A stretch of DNA of 64,000 bases, from the NCBI RefSeq assembly GCF_003325375.1, contig NZ_CP030862.1, positions 2,793,501 to 2,857,500 on the forward strand, read 5' to 3'. Positions within the stretch are counted from its first letter, which is position 1, and each line of letters starts with the position of its first letter. Of this stretch, positions 25,931 to 33,297 are shown in pieces. This stretch comes from Streptomyces globosus. GTDB lineage: Bacteria > Actinomycetota > Actinomycetes > Streptomycetales > Streptomycetaceae. The notes beneath the pieces are model-generated. The model did not search any database. It saw only the letters and a program-made list of their open reading frames with translations, and was not told the origin of the DNA. The translations under genes were made by a program, and so were the position numbers.

Positions 25931-27324
25931 CGCGCCACCCCCGTCCCGGCGGCCGCGCCCGCCTCCGGGCCCGGCGGCCGGTCGTCCGCGGGACAGCGCC
26001 CGCGCCGCACGTACCGGTCGGCGAAACCGCCCACCGCGTCCACCACGTACGTGGCCGCCCCGAGCCGCGGCAGTGCCTCCACCGCTGCCCGGAAGCACAC
26101 CGCCGCCGCGGCCCGCAGCTCCGGATCGGCCGGCCCGAACCGGGCCGCGGACCGCCACAGCCGGTTGCGCGGCGCGGCCTCCGGCCCGTACCCGTCGGCC
26201 AGCCCCTTCGCCACCCGGTACGCCGTCTCCGAGGCCTCCGGATCGTCGAACAGGGCGTGCACCACCGCGACCGGCACCAGCCAGCCGTCGTCGCCGGGCT
26301 GCGCGTCGATCATCCGCAGCTCCAGGTGCCCGCGCGGGCGCACCGGCGGGAACAGCGTGGTCAGGTGGTACTCCAGGTCCTCCGCGGTGGGCGGCCGCAG
26401 CGTCGCGGCGGGCCCTGCGGGGCCACCGCCGTCGCCGGCGCCCCCGCTGCCCCGGCCGTCCGGGGCGGCCGCGGCGCGCAGCCAGTCGCGGAACGTCACC
26501 CCGCGGGGCACCGCCCACGCACTGCGCCCGCCGCCGTGCGACCGTACGCACATCACCTCGGTGTCCAGAGCGTGGCCGGCCCACGCCGCCCGCGGCTCGG
26601 CGTCCAGGGGCGGGGCGAGCGTGCGGCGGGCGTCCAGATCGCCCCAGATGCCCTGCCGGGCACACCGCCAGCCCGCGTAGCGGCCCGAGGACCCGGGCGA
26701 GTTGGCGAACGCGGACACGAACACCGCGCCCAGCAGATGCGCCATCCGCCAGCGCCGGCCGTGCCCGAAGGGGCCCGGCTCCTCGAACCCGGCGTCCACG
26801 CAGACCTGTACGGAAGCGGACGCCCGCATCATGGCGCGCCCTCCGGGGCCGGAGCGGTCGAGGTAGCTCTCCATGGCGTCGTAGCGCGGGCTTGCCACCA
26901 GGCGCGGCACGGCGCCCCGCGGGTCGCAGCCCGAGCCCTGCAGGCCCAGCCCCATGGAGCCCAGCGCCGAGCGGACGGCGGCGAGGTCGGCCCGCAGGCC
27001 GTCGAGGCACTCGGTGAGCGACGAGGCCGGCGCGGAGCTGAGCTCCATCTGGCCGCCGGGCTCGATGCTGAAGCCGGACCGCAGGGGGAGGGTGCGAGCC
27101 GCGTCGTGCGCGGCGTTCAGCCGTTCGGGGGGAACGAGCTCGCCGGGGCGCTCGGCTTCCACGACGAGCCATTCGAGTTCGGCGCCGAGGACGCGGGGCG
27201 GGCCGGTCTTGAAGCAGATGCCGCGGACGAGGTCCTCGGCTCCTTCTTCCGTGATGGGGGAGGGAGCAGGGTCGGGGCCGCCCGGTGGCCGGGCGGCAGA
27301 AGGGTCGGTCGAGTCCTGGTGCAT
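25927..27324 (-). CDS. egtA: Glutamate-cysteine ligase of ergothioneine pathway
   Basis: A protein of 465 residues of the GCS2/EgtA family. It makes gamma-glutamylcysteine from Glu, Cys and ATP for EgtB. Motifs include LGAELEWLVVE, FSIEPGGQMELSSAP, MMRASASVQVCVDAGFE and GHLELRMIDAQPGDDGW. The ATG at 27324 is preceded by AGGAG at 7; an upstream ATG at 27360 lacks a site. It is first in egtABCD and divergent from the PARG-like gene. The desulfurase gene egtE is not in this window, as usual for Streptomyces, where another PLP enzyme supplies the last step. A small CCCGT/ACGGG dyad (27366-27380) lies upstream. Confidence 0.93.
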   Translation of the reverse strand: MHQDSTDPSAARPPGGPDPAPSPITEEGAEDLVRGICFKTGPPRVLGAELEWLVVEAERPGELVPPERLNAAHDAARTLPLRSGFSIEPGGQMELSSAPASSLTECLDGLRADLAAVRSALGSMGLGLQGSGCDPRGAVPRLVASPRYDAMESYLDRSGPGGRAMMRASASVQVCVDAGFEEPGPFGHGRRWRMAHLLGAVFVSAFANSPGSSGRYAGWRCARQGIWGDLDARRTLAPPLDAEPRAAWAGHALDTEVMCVRSHGGGRSAWAVPRGVTFRDWLRAAAAPDGRGSGGAGDGGGPAGPAATLRPPTAEDLEYHLTTLFPPVRPRGHLELRMIDAQPGDDGWLVPVAVVHALFDDPEASETAYRVAKGLADGYGPEAAPRNRLWRSAARFGPADPELRAAAAVCFRAAVEALPRLGAATYVVDAVGGFADRYVRRGRCPADDRPPGPEAGAAAGTGVAR

Positions 27325-27455
27325 GGCCGATCTCCTGTCCTGGACCGTTGACTTGACCATGCCTACCCGTCCTTCACGGGATCGAAGGGCAGATTCGCGC
27401 CGCGTTGCCGTCAATTCGTTGGCCGGGGGGCTGCGCCGCCCTCGATGATGGCGGC

Positions 27456-28289
27456 GTGAGCAGCAGACTGCGCGAGATCGCGCGTGAGAACGCGACCATC
27501 CTTGCGGCCGGCGGGTACCGGACGCGGTCGGGGCGGCTTGTCTCCCTGGCCGCCGCCCTGGAGGAGTCCAAGGCGGGAACCAGACTATATGGACCAAACC
27601 GCATCATTCCAGACGAGCGGATTTCGGCCATGGCCCATGACACCGCCATCGAGGTGACGGCCGAAAGCAGCACGGCGGCGGCCCGCAGGCTCGCGGCGGT
27701 GGAGGACGGGCCGCGCGCCGCGGCGGTGCTGAACTTCGCCTCGGCCCGCAACCCCGGCGGCGGCTACCTCCGCGGCGCGAAGGCGCAGGAGGAGGCCCTC
27801 TGCCGTGCCTCCGCCCTCTACGAGACGCTGCTCATGGCCCCCGAGTACTACGAGGTGCACCGCGCGGGGCGCAGCACCTTCTACACCGACCGGGTGATCC
27901 ACTCGCCCGGCGTGCCCGTCTTCCGCGACGACCGCGGCGAACTGCTCGACACCCCCTTCCGCGTCGGCTTCCTCACCTCGCCCGCCCCCAACGCGGGCAC
28001 CATCCGCCGCCAGGAGCCCGAGCGCGCCGCGGAGATCCCGGCCGCCCTGGCCCGCCGCGCGGAACGCGTCCTGGAGGCGGCCGCCCTGCACGGCTACCCC
28101 CGGCTGGTGCTGGGGGCCTGGGGGTGCGGGGTGTTCCGCAACGACCCGGCGGAGGTCGCGGAAGCCTTCCGCGCACTGCTCGCGGGCCGGTTCGCGGGGG
28201 TGTTCGAGCGGGTGGTGTTCGGCATCCTGGATCGGAACCCGGAGCCGCGGCAGGCGTTCGAGCGGGCGTTCGGCGGTAACGGCCGGTAG
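27456..28289 (+). CDS. TIGR02452-family, bacterial PARG-like macrodomain protein
   Basis: A protein of 277 residues, full family length. The macrodomain signature is LNFASARNPGGGYLRGAKAQEEALCRAS. The GGG-X(6-8)-QEE motif is that of microbial poly(ADP-ribose) glycohydrolases, whose paired glutamates cut the ribose-ribose bond. Other family blocks are FYTDRVIHSPGVPVFRDD and VLGAWGCGVFRNDP. It probably removes ADP-ribose polymers or monomers from proteins or nucleic acids in the cytoplasm. The GTG start at 27456 lacks a strong ribosome site. It is divergent from the ergothioneine operon; a joint oxidative-stress role is conjecture. Confidence 0.88.
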   Translation: MSSRLREIARENATILAAGGYRTRSGRLVSLAAALEESKAGTRLYGPNRIIPDERISAMAHDTAIEVTAESSTAAARRLAAVEDGPRAAAVLNFASARNPGGGYLRGAKAQEEALCRASALYETLLMAPEYYEVHRAGRSTFYTDRVIHSPGVPVFRDDRGELLDTPFRVGFLTSPAPNAGTIRRQEPERAAEIPAALARRAERVLEAAALHGYPRLVLGAWGCGVFRNDPAEVAEAFRALLAGRFAGVFERVVFGILDRNPEPRQAFERAFGGNGR

Positions 28290-28417
28290 TCGGGCGGCCC
28301 TGCCCGAGGGCCGGGCGCCTTCTCCGGAGTGCCGGTGTCGCGCCTGCCCCGACTGCCGGTTCAATCCGGCCAAGCGGCACCCGACGGCACCTGCGGGTCT
28401 GCAAGGATGCGACGGCA

Positions 28418-29551
28418 ATGTCACAGTCATCGAAGCCGCGCACGGCATCCACGGCACCCACGCCATCCACGGGACCCACGGCACCCGCGGCGCCGGCGCC
28501 GCGCGCGTTACCCGCGCCGAGGACGCCCGCGCCTCCCGCCCCCGTGCCACCCACCCCGGCCATACCCACCAGTGCCGACGTGGCCCGGCTCGCCGGGGTG
28601 TCGCGGGCCACCGTGTCGTACGTGCTGAACAACGCCGCCTCCGTGCGGATCAGCGAGCCGACCCGGCTCAAGGTGCGGCAGGCGGCCGAGGAGCTCGGCT
28701 ACGTTCCGCACGCAGCCGCGCGCAGCCTGCGGGCCGGGCACACCCGGATCGTGCTGCTCGCCGGGTGGCACGTTCACGTCGGGCCGCCGTACGGCTCGTT
28801 CCTCGGCGAGCTCCAGACCGCCCTGCACCGCATGGACTACACCGTCGTCCAGTACGGGAGCCCCGGGCTCAGCGGCGACGAGGCGGCCCGGGCCTGGGCC
28901 GAGCTGCGGCCCGTCGCGGTGATCTCCGTCGGCGGGGTCGTCCTTTCGGAGCACAACGTGGAGACGCTGAAGCGGGCGGGGGCCCGGGCGGTCGTCACCG
29001 TCGGGCCTGCCCCGGTGCCGGGGGCGCACGCCCTCGTCCTCGACCAGGCCCAGCTCGGTGCGCGGGCCGCGGCGCACCTGCTGGAGCGGGGGCGGCGCCG
29101 TATCGGGGTGGTCGTCCCGGCGGAGGGCGGGCTGGAGCCGTTCTCCGGGCCGCGCCTGGAAGGCGTCCGCCGCGCCGTGCGCGCCGCCGGCGGAGCCGGG
29201 GTCGCGGCCCTGCCCATGGCCTGTACGGAGGAGTCGGCGGCGGCGCTCGCCGCCGGCTGGCGGTCCGGCGGGCTCGACGCGGTGTTCGCGTACAACGACG
29301 AGTACGCGCTGCTGCTGATGGCCGCACTCCACGACGCGGGGCTGCGCGTCCCCGCGGACGTCGCCGTGATCGGCGCGGACGACCTGCTCCTCGGCCGGCT
29401 CCTGCGGCCCCGGCTGAGCACGGTGCGGTTCGGGATGCCGACCGGGGAGCGGCTCGCCGAACTGGTGGACCGGGCCGTGCGCGAGCCGGCCCGGACGGCG
29501 GAGCGGTACGGTCCTGCGGCGGCCGAGGCCGTCCGCCGGGAGTCCACGTGA
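28418..29551 (+). CDS. LacI-family transcriptional regulator
   Basis: A protein of 377 residues. The first 48 form a Thr/Pro/Ala low-complexity tail encoded by imperfect short repeats of the CCACGGCAC type. The LacI HTH then reads TSADVARLAGVSRATVSYVLNN, and a hinge helix (HAAARSLRAGHT) and a periplasmic-binding-type ligand domain follow, ending near DVAVIGADDLLLGRLLRPRLSTVRF. The tail in front of the HTH is unusual for LacI proteins, which normally begin within a few residues of the HTH, so a start just before TSADVARL is possible. However, no internal Met or strong start is seen there. Its target is unknown; the downstream thiolase and aldehyde dehydrogenase genes are candidates. Confidence 0.87.
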   Translation: MSQSSKPRTASTAPTPSTGPTAPAAPAPRALPAPRTPAPPAPVPPTPAIPTSADVARLAGVSRATVSYVLNNAASVRISEPTRLKVRQAAEELGYVPHAAARSLRAGHTRIVLLAGWHVHVGPPYGSFLGELQTALHRMDYTVVQYGSPGLSGDEAARAWAELRPVAVISVGGVVLSEHNVETLKRAGARAVVTVGPAPVPGAHALVLDQAQLGARAAAHLLERGRRRIGVVVPAEGGLEPFSGPRLEGVRRAVRAAGGAGVAALPMACTEESAAALAAGWRSGGLDAVFAYNDEYALLLMAALHDAGLRVPADVAVIGADDLLLGRLLRPRLSTVRFGMPTGERLAELVDRAVREPARTAERYGPAAAEAVRREST

Positions 29552-29711
29552 CCGGCGGCCCGGTCCGGTGCGCTCCGGGAGGCCGTTGACAGGCGGTGAC
29601 CGGCGGACGGAGACTGCGGGCGCGCCCCACCGGGCGCGCCCGGCGTCGTACGGGTGCCGACGGCGGCACCCTGGCGGCGCCGCCCGTACGGATCCGCCCA
29701 GGAGAGACGCC

Positions 29712-30911
29712 ATGAGCATCCGCACCGTCCGCGACGTGTACGTCGTCGACGCCGTCCGCACCCCCGTCGGCAAGTTCGGCGGCGCCTTCGCGGGGGTCCG
29801 GCCGGACGACCTCGCCGCGCACGTCGTGCGCGCGCTGGTGGACCGGACGCCCGGCCTCGACCCGGCCCGGATCGACGATGTCGTCTTCGGCGACGCGAAC
29901 GGCGCCGGCGAGGACAACCGCGACGTGGCCCGCATGGCGGTCCTCCTCGCGGGCCTGCCCGTGACGGTGCCCGGTGTGACGGTGAACAGGCTGTGCGGCT
30001 CCGGACTCGAAGCGGTCGTCCAGGCGGCGCGCTCCATCGCGCTCGGTGACTCCTCCGTCGCCATCGCGGGCGGCGTCGAGTCGATGACGCGGGCCCCCTG
30101 GGTGGTGCAGAAGCCGGAGCGGGCCTACCCGGCCACGCACCAGCAGATGTGGTCGACGGCGCTCGGCTGGCGGATGACGAACCCGCGGATGCCGCAGGAG
30201 TGGACGGTGTCCCTCGGCGAGGGAGCGGAGCTCGTCGCGGAGAAGCACGGCATCACGCGCGAGGAGCAGGACGCGTTCGCGCTGGAGAGCCACCGCAAGG
30301 CGGCAGCCGCCTGGCAGGCCGGGCTGTACGCCGACGAGGTCGTGCCGTTCCCCGGCGTGGAGCTGGACCGCGACGAGTCCGTCCGCGAGGGCTCCACCAT
30401 GGAGGCACTGGCCAGGCTGAAGCCGGTCTTCCGCACGGACGGGACCGGGACGGTCACCGCCGGGAACGCCTCTCCGCTGAACGACGGCGCGGCCGCACTG
30501 CTGCTGACCGACGAGGCGGGGCTGCGCGCCACCGGGCGCGAGCCGCTGGCCCGGATCAGCGCGTCCGCGGTCACCGGCATCGAGCCGCAGCTGTTCGGGC
30601 TCGGCCCGGTGGAGGCGGTGCAGCGGGCCCTGGAGAAGGCCGGTACGGGCTTCGCCGACCTGGCCGTCATGGAGCTGAACGAGGCCTTCGCGGCCCAGGC
30701 GCTCGGCTGCCTGGCGTCCTGGCCCGAGCTGGACCCGGCGGTCGTCAACCCGCGCGGCGGGGCCATCGCGATCGGGCACCCGCTCGGCGCCTCCGGGGCC
30801 CGGCTGGCGGGCGCGGTCGCCCACCGGCTCGCGGCCGCCGGGTCGGGCAAGGGCGTGGCGTCGCTGTGCATCGGAGTCGGGCAGGGCATCGCGCTCGTCC
30901 TGGAGCGCTGA
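29712..30911 (+). CDS. Acetyl-CoA C-acyltransferase (PcaF-like thiolase)
   Basis: A protein of 399 residues. It has the full thiolase signature: nucleophile Cys95 in VNRLCGSGLE, NEAFAAQAL, GHPLGASGARL, and the second active-site Cys in SLCIGVGQG. It cleaves 3-oxoacyl-CoA with CoA, or condenses two acyl-CoAs in reverse. The N-terminus and the AGGVESMTRAPWV block resemble 3-oxoadipyl-CoA thiolases of aromatic degradation, but no other beta-ketoadipate gene is present. AGGAGA lies 6 bases before the ATG. It is followed at 189 bases by an aldehyde dehydrogenase gene on the same strand, across a tandem repeat. Confidence 0.9.
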   Translation: MSIRTVRDVYVVDAVRTPVGKFGGAFAGVRPDDLAAHVVRALVDRTPGLDPARIDDVVFGDANGAGEDNRDVARMAVLLAGLPVTVPGVTVNRLCGSGLEAVVQAARSIALGDSSVAIAGGVESMTRAPWVVQKPERAYPATHQQMWSTALGWRMTNPRMPQEWTVSLGEGAELVAEKHGITREEQDAFALESHRKAAAAWQAGLYADEVVPFPGVELDRDESVREGSTMEALARLKPVFRTDGTGTVTAGNASPLNDGAAALLLTDEAGLRATGREPLARISASAVTGIEPQLFGLGPVEAVQRALEKAGTGFADLAVMELNEAFAAQALGCLASWPELDPAVVNPRGGAIAIGHPLGASGARLAGAVAHRLAAAGSGKGVASLCIGVGQGIALVLER

Positions 30912-30930
30912 ACCCGAGCGGCGGGGCGGC

Positions 30931-30976
30931 GGGGCAACCGGGGCGACCGGGGCGACCCGGGGTGACCGGGGCGATC
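30931..30976. repeat. Five tandem 9-base units
   Basis: Units GGGGCAACC, GGGGCGACC, GGGGCGACC, GGGGTGACC and GGGGCGATC follow in tandem, with one extra C after the third. The repeat is intergenic, between the thiolase stop and the aldehyde dehydrogenase gene. It is probably a slippage product. Confidence 0.75.
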
Positions 30977-31100
30977 GTTTCCGGTCAGGGAGGGACGTCA
31001 ACTGCCCGAGAACCCGACAGAACTGGGCCTTCCCGTCTGGCACGATGGCGCGTGCCGCCGCCCCCCCCGCTCCGCCGAACCCCCTTCGGAGGCCCGCGCC

Positions 31101-32540
31101 ATGCCGCTCCTCGACCCGACCCTCCGGCAGGACGGACCGACCCTCACCGGCGGTACCGCGCCGGTCGTCGAGCCCGCCACCGGCCACACCCTGGCCTCCT
31201 TCCGGCTGGCCGCCCCCGCCGACGTGGCCGGGGCCGCCGTACGCGCCCGGGCCGCCCAGCAGGAGTGGGCGACGGCCACGCACGTCGAGCGCGCCGCCGT
31301 CCTGCGCCGGGCCGGGGAGCTGTTCGCCGCCCACGCCGACGAACTGCGCGAGTGGCTGGTGCGGGAGTCCGGCTCCATACCCGGCAAGGCCGACTTCGAG
31401 CTGCACGTCGCCTCCCAGGAGTGCCACGAGGCCGCCGCGCTGGCGTCGCGTCCCGCCGGGCAGGTCCTGCCGAGCGAGGCGCCCCGGCTGTCCTTCACCC
31501 GCCGGGTCCCGGCCGGCGTGGTGGGTGTGGTCGCCCCGTTCAACGCGCCGCTGATCCTGTCGATCCGCTCGGTGGCCCCGGCGCTCGCCCTGGGCAACGC
31601 CGTCCTGCTCAAGCCGGACCGCCGGACCGCCGTCTGCGGCGGGCTCGCCCTGGCCGCCGTGTTCGCGGCGGCGGGACTGCCCGCCGGCCTGCTCCAGGTG
31701 CTGCCCGGCGGAGCCGACACCGGGGCGGCCGTCGTCGCCGACCCGCTGGTGCGGGTGGTGTCGTTCACGGGATCGACCGCCTCCGGCCGGGCCGTCGGCG
31801 AACTGGGCGGCCGCCACCTGAAGCGGATGCACCTGGAGCTGGGCGGCAACTCGGCGCTCGTCGTGCTGCGCGACGCCGCCGTCGAAGCCGCCGTCGCGCA
31901 GGCCTCCTGGGGCTCGTTCTTCCATCAGGGCCAGATCTGCATGACCGCCGGCCGGCACCTCGTCCACGCCTCCCTGTACGACGAGTACGTGGAGCGGCTC
32001 GCCGCGAAGGCCGAGGCGCTCGCGGTGGGCGACCCGTACCGGGAGCAGGTCCACCTCGGGCCGCTCATCGACCGGACCCAGCTCGACCGCGTCCACGCGC
32101 TGGTCGAGGCCAGCACCGGGCAGGGCGCCAAGCTCGTCGCCGGAGGCACGCACCGGGAACTGTTCTACCGGCCCACCGTGCTGGCCGGGGTCGACGACGA
32201 CACCCCCGCGTATGCGGAGGAGGTGTTCGGGCCGGTGGCACCGGTGAGGTCGTTCACCACCGAGGACGAGGCCGTGGCGCTGGCCTCGCAGGGCCCGTAC
32301 GGGCTGTCCCTCGGCATCGTCACCCGGGACGCGGCGCGCGGGCTGGAGCTCGCGGGGCGGATCCCGACCGGCATCGCGCACGTCAACGACCAGACCGTCA
32401 ACGACGAGGCGGTGGCCCCGTTCGGCGGGGTCGGCGCCTCCGGCACCGGCGTCCGCTTCGGCGGCGAGGCCAACCTGGACGCCTTCACCGAGCTGCGCTG
32501 GACCACCCTGCGGTCCGCGCCCGCCGGACACCCGTTCTAG
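31101..32540 (+). CDS. Aldehyde dehydrogenase (benzaldehyde dehydrogenase-like)
   Basis: A protein of 479 residues of the NAD(P)+-dependent ALDH superfamily. Substrate-site Asn lies in VVAPFNAPLILS, the coenzyme loop is FTGSTASGR, the general base Glu246 is in MHLELGGNS, nucleophile Cys280 is in HQGQICMTAGR, and the C-terminal EEVFGPVAPV and PFGGVGASG motifs are present. It resembles benzaldehyde and vanillin dehydrogenases, so an aromatic aldehyde is the likely substrate, oxidised to the acid. Together with the upstream thiolase it hints at aromatic catabolism. It ends about 280 bases before the convergent chorismate-mutase-like gene, the probable left border of the PKS cluster. Confidence 0.9.
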   Translation: MPLLDPTLRQDGPTLTGGTAPVVEPATGHTLASFRLAAPADVAGAAVRARAAQQEWATATHVERAAVLRRAGELFAAHADELREWLVRESGSIPGKADFELHVASQECHEAAALASRPAGQVLPSEAPRLSFTRRVPAGVVGVVAPFNAPLILSIRSVAPALALGNAVLLKPDRRTAVCGGLALAAVFAAAGLPAGLLQVLPGGADTGAAVVADPLVRVVSFTGSTASGRAVGELGGRHLKRMHLELGGNSALVVLRDAAVEAAVAQASWGSFFHQGQICMTAGRHLVHASLYDEYVERLAAKAEALAVGDPYREQVHLGPLIDRTQLDRVHALVEASTGQGAKLVAGGTHRELFYRPTVLAGVDDDTPAYAEEVFGPVAPVRSFTTEDEAVALASQGPYGLSLGIVTRDAARGLELAGRIPTGIAHVNDQTVNDEAVAPFGGVGASGTGVRFGGEANLDAFTELRWTTLRSAPAGHPF

Positions 32541-32576
32541 GGAGGGCCTCGCGCCGGCCGTGCGGAATCCCCCGGG

Positions 32577-32614
32577 CGCCGGGGCGGTCCGTCGTGCGCG
32601 GGCCGGCCCCGGCG
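32577..32614. terminator. Hairpin between aldehyde dehydrogenase and convergent gene
   Basis: CGCCGGGGC (32577-32585) pairs with GCCCCGGCG (32606-32614) over a 20-base loop, 36 bases after the aldehyde dehydrogenase stop. I found no other feature in the rest of the 278-base convergent gap. Confidence 0.4.
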
Positions 32615-32818
32615 GGTACGACCGCGCGTACGGGGGCGACGCGCGGCCGGTGCCAGACAGCCGGACGTAGCGCGGGCGCCGTCGGCTGCGCCTGATTCGG
32701 CGGCCGATCGCCGAGGAGCGGACCGCTGTTCATGTCCCCGTCCCAGCGCGTCCGGGACGGACGGACACGATTTCCGACCACAGCCCGAAGCCCGCCTGCC
32801 GGCACAGGGCGAGGGCCG

Positions 32819-33142
32819 TCACCGGCCGGGAGGCCGCTGCTGCCGCGACAGTGCGAGGACGGCCAGGGCGATGGCGGTGCCCTCGCGGCCCAGGGCCTGC
32901 CCGTACCGGCGCAGCATCGCGTTCTCCCGGGCGAGCGGTGACACGGGAAGGCCCGACGCACGCCGATCCAGCTGGCGCCCACGGGCCTCCCGCACCCGCA
33001 GCAGCACCAAGGCGATGAGCTGTTCGTCGAGCCGGTCGAGCTCGTCCGGCTCGGACGGCCCGCCGGGCTCGTACACCTCCGCGAGCTCGCGGAGTCCGGC
33101 GAGTCGGGCGGGCGCGGAGCCGTTCCCCACGGTTTCGGACAT
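32819..33142 (-). CDS. AroQ-fold chorismate-mutase-like protein
   Basis: A protein of 107 residues. Residues 34-100 align with the helical AroQ chorismate mutase domain: ELDRLDEQLIALVLLRVREARGRQLD, then GLPVSPLARENAMLRRYGQALG. The Arg-Glu pair of the active site (AREN, equivalent to R51-E52 of the E. coli domain) and an Arg in helix 1 are retained. The lysine of the GKAK region is replaced (DRRASG), the Arg that should begin helix 1 is not evident, and an Asp before the Arg-Glu pair is missing. It may therefore be inactive, altered in specificity (some AroQ relatives act on amino-deoxychorismate), or regulatory. It is divergent from the giant PKS and shares a palindromic operator region with it, so I place it in the polyene cluster. 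Confidence 0.72.
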   Translation of the reverse strand: MSETVGNGSAPARLAGLRELAEVYEPGGPSEPDELDRLDEQLIALVLLRVREARGRQLDRRASGLPVSPLARENAMLRRYGQALGREGTAIALAVLALSRQQRPPGR

Positions 33143-33166
33143 GCCGCCGATCCTGCCCTCCGGCGG

Positions 33167-33182
33167 CTGCGCAAACCCCTAG
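33167..33182 (-). promoter_or_regulatory. PimM-type PAS-LuxR box, towards chorismate-mutase-like gene
   Basis: On the minus strand CTAGGGGTTTGCGCAG matches the PimM consensus CTVGGGAWWTCCCBAG (as I recall it) at 13 of 16 positions. It lies 25 bases upstream of the ATG at 33142, which would place it at or near the -35 region of a short-leader promoter. Confidence 0.45.
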
Positions 33183-33199
33183 TCCATGACTAGGGGTTT
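33173..33199. promoter_or_regulatory. Perfect 12-base inverted repeat in the divergent PKS promoter
   Basis: AAACCCCTAGTC - CAT - GACTAGGGGTTT is a perfect inverted repeat and by far the most A/T-rich patch in the region. It lies between two divergent starts, so an operator role is more likely than termination. Each arm supplies the left half of a PimM-like box. Confidence 0.65.
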
Positions 33200-33205
33200 T
33201 CCTGG
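33190..33205 (+). promoter_or_regulatory. PimM-type PAS-LuxR box, towards the PKS
   Basis: CTAGGGGTTTTCCTGG matches CTVGGGAWWTCCCBAG at 13 of 16 positions. It lies about 100 bases upstream of the PKS start. In the pimaricin cluster the corresponding gene pimS2 is, to my knowledge, a PimM target, and PimM orthologues occur in most polyene clusters. Confidence 0.55.
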
Positions 33206-33297
33206 CGGGGCGGATCGGAGACTTGCCGCTGGTCTGCAGGTATGCGCGATCTGACGCGCCGATCCCCTGCCGTCCGCCGGTCTTTCAGATGGGTTGA

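Noticed and set aside
33173..33199. The palindrome before the PKS as a transcription terminator
   Set aside because: It lies between divergent starts, so no upstream transcript needs ending there. Its arms match activator boxes instead.
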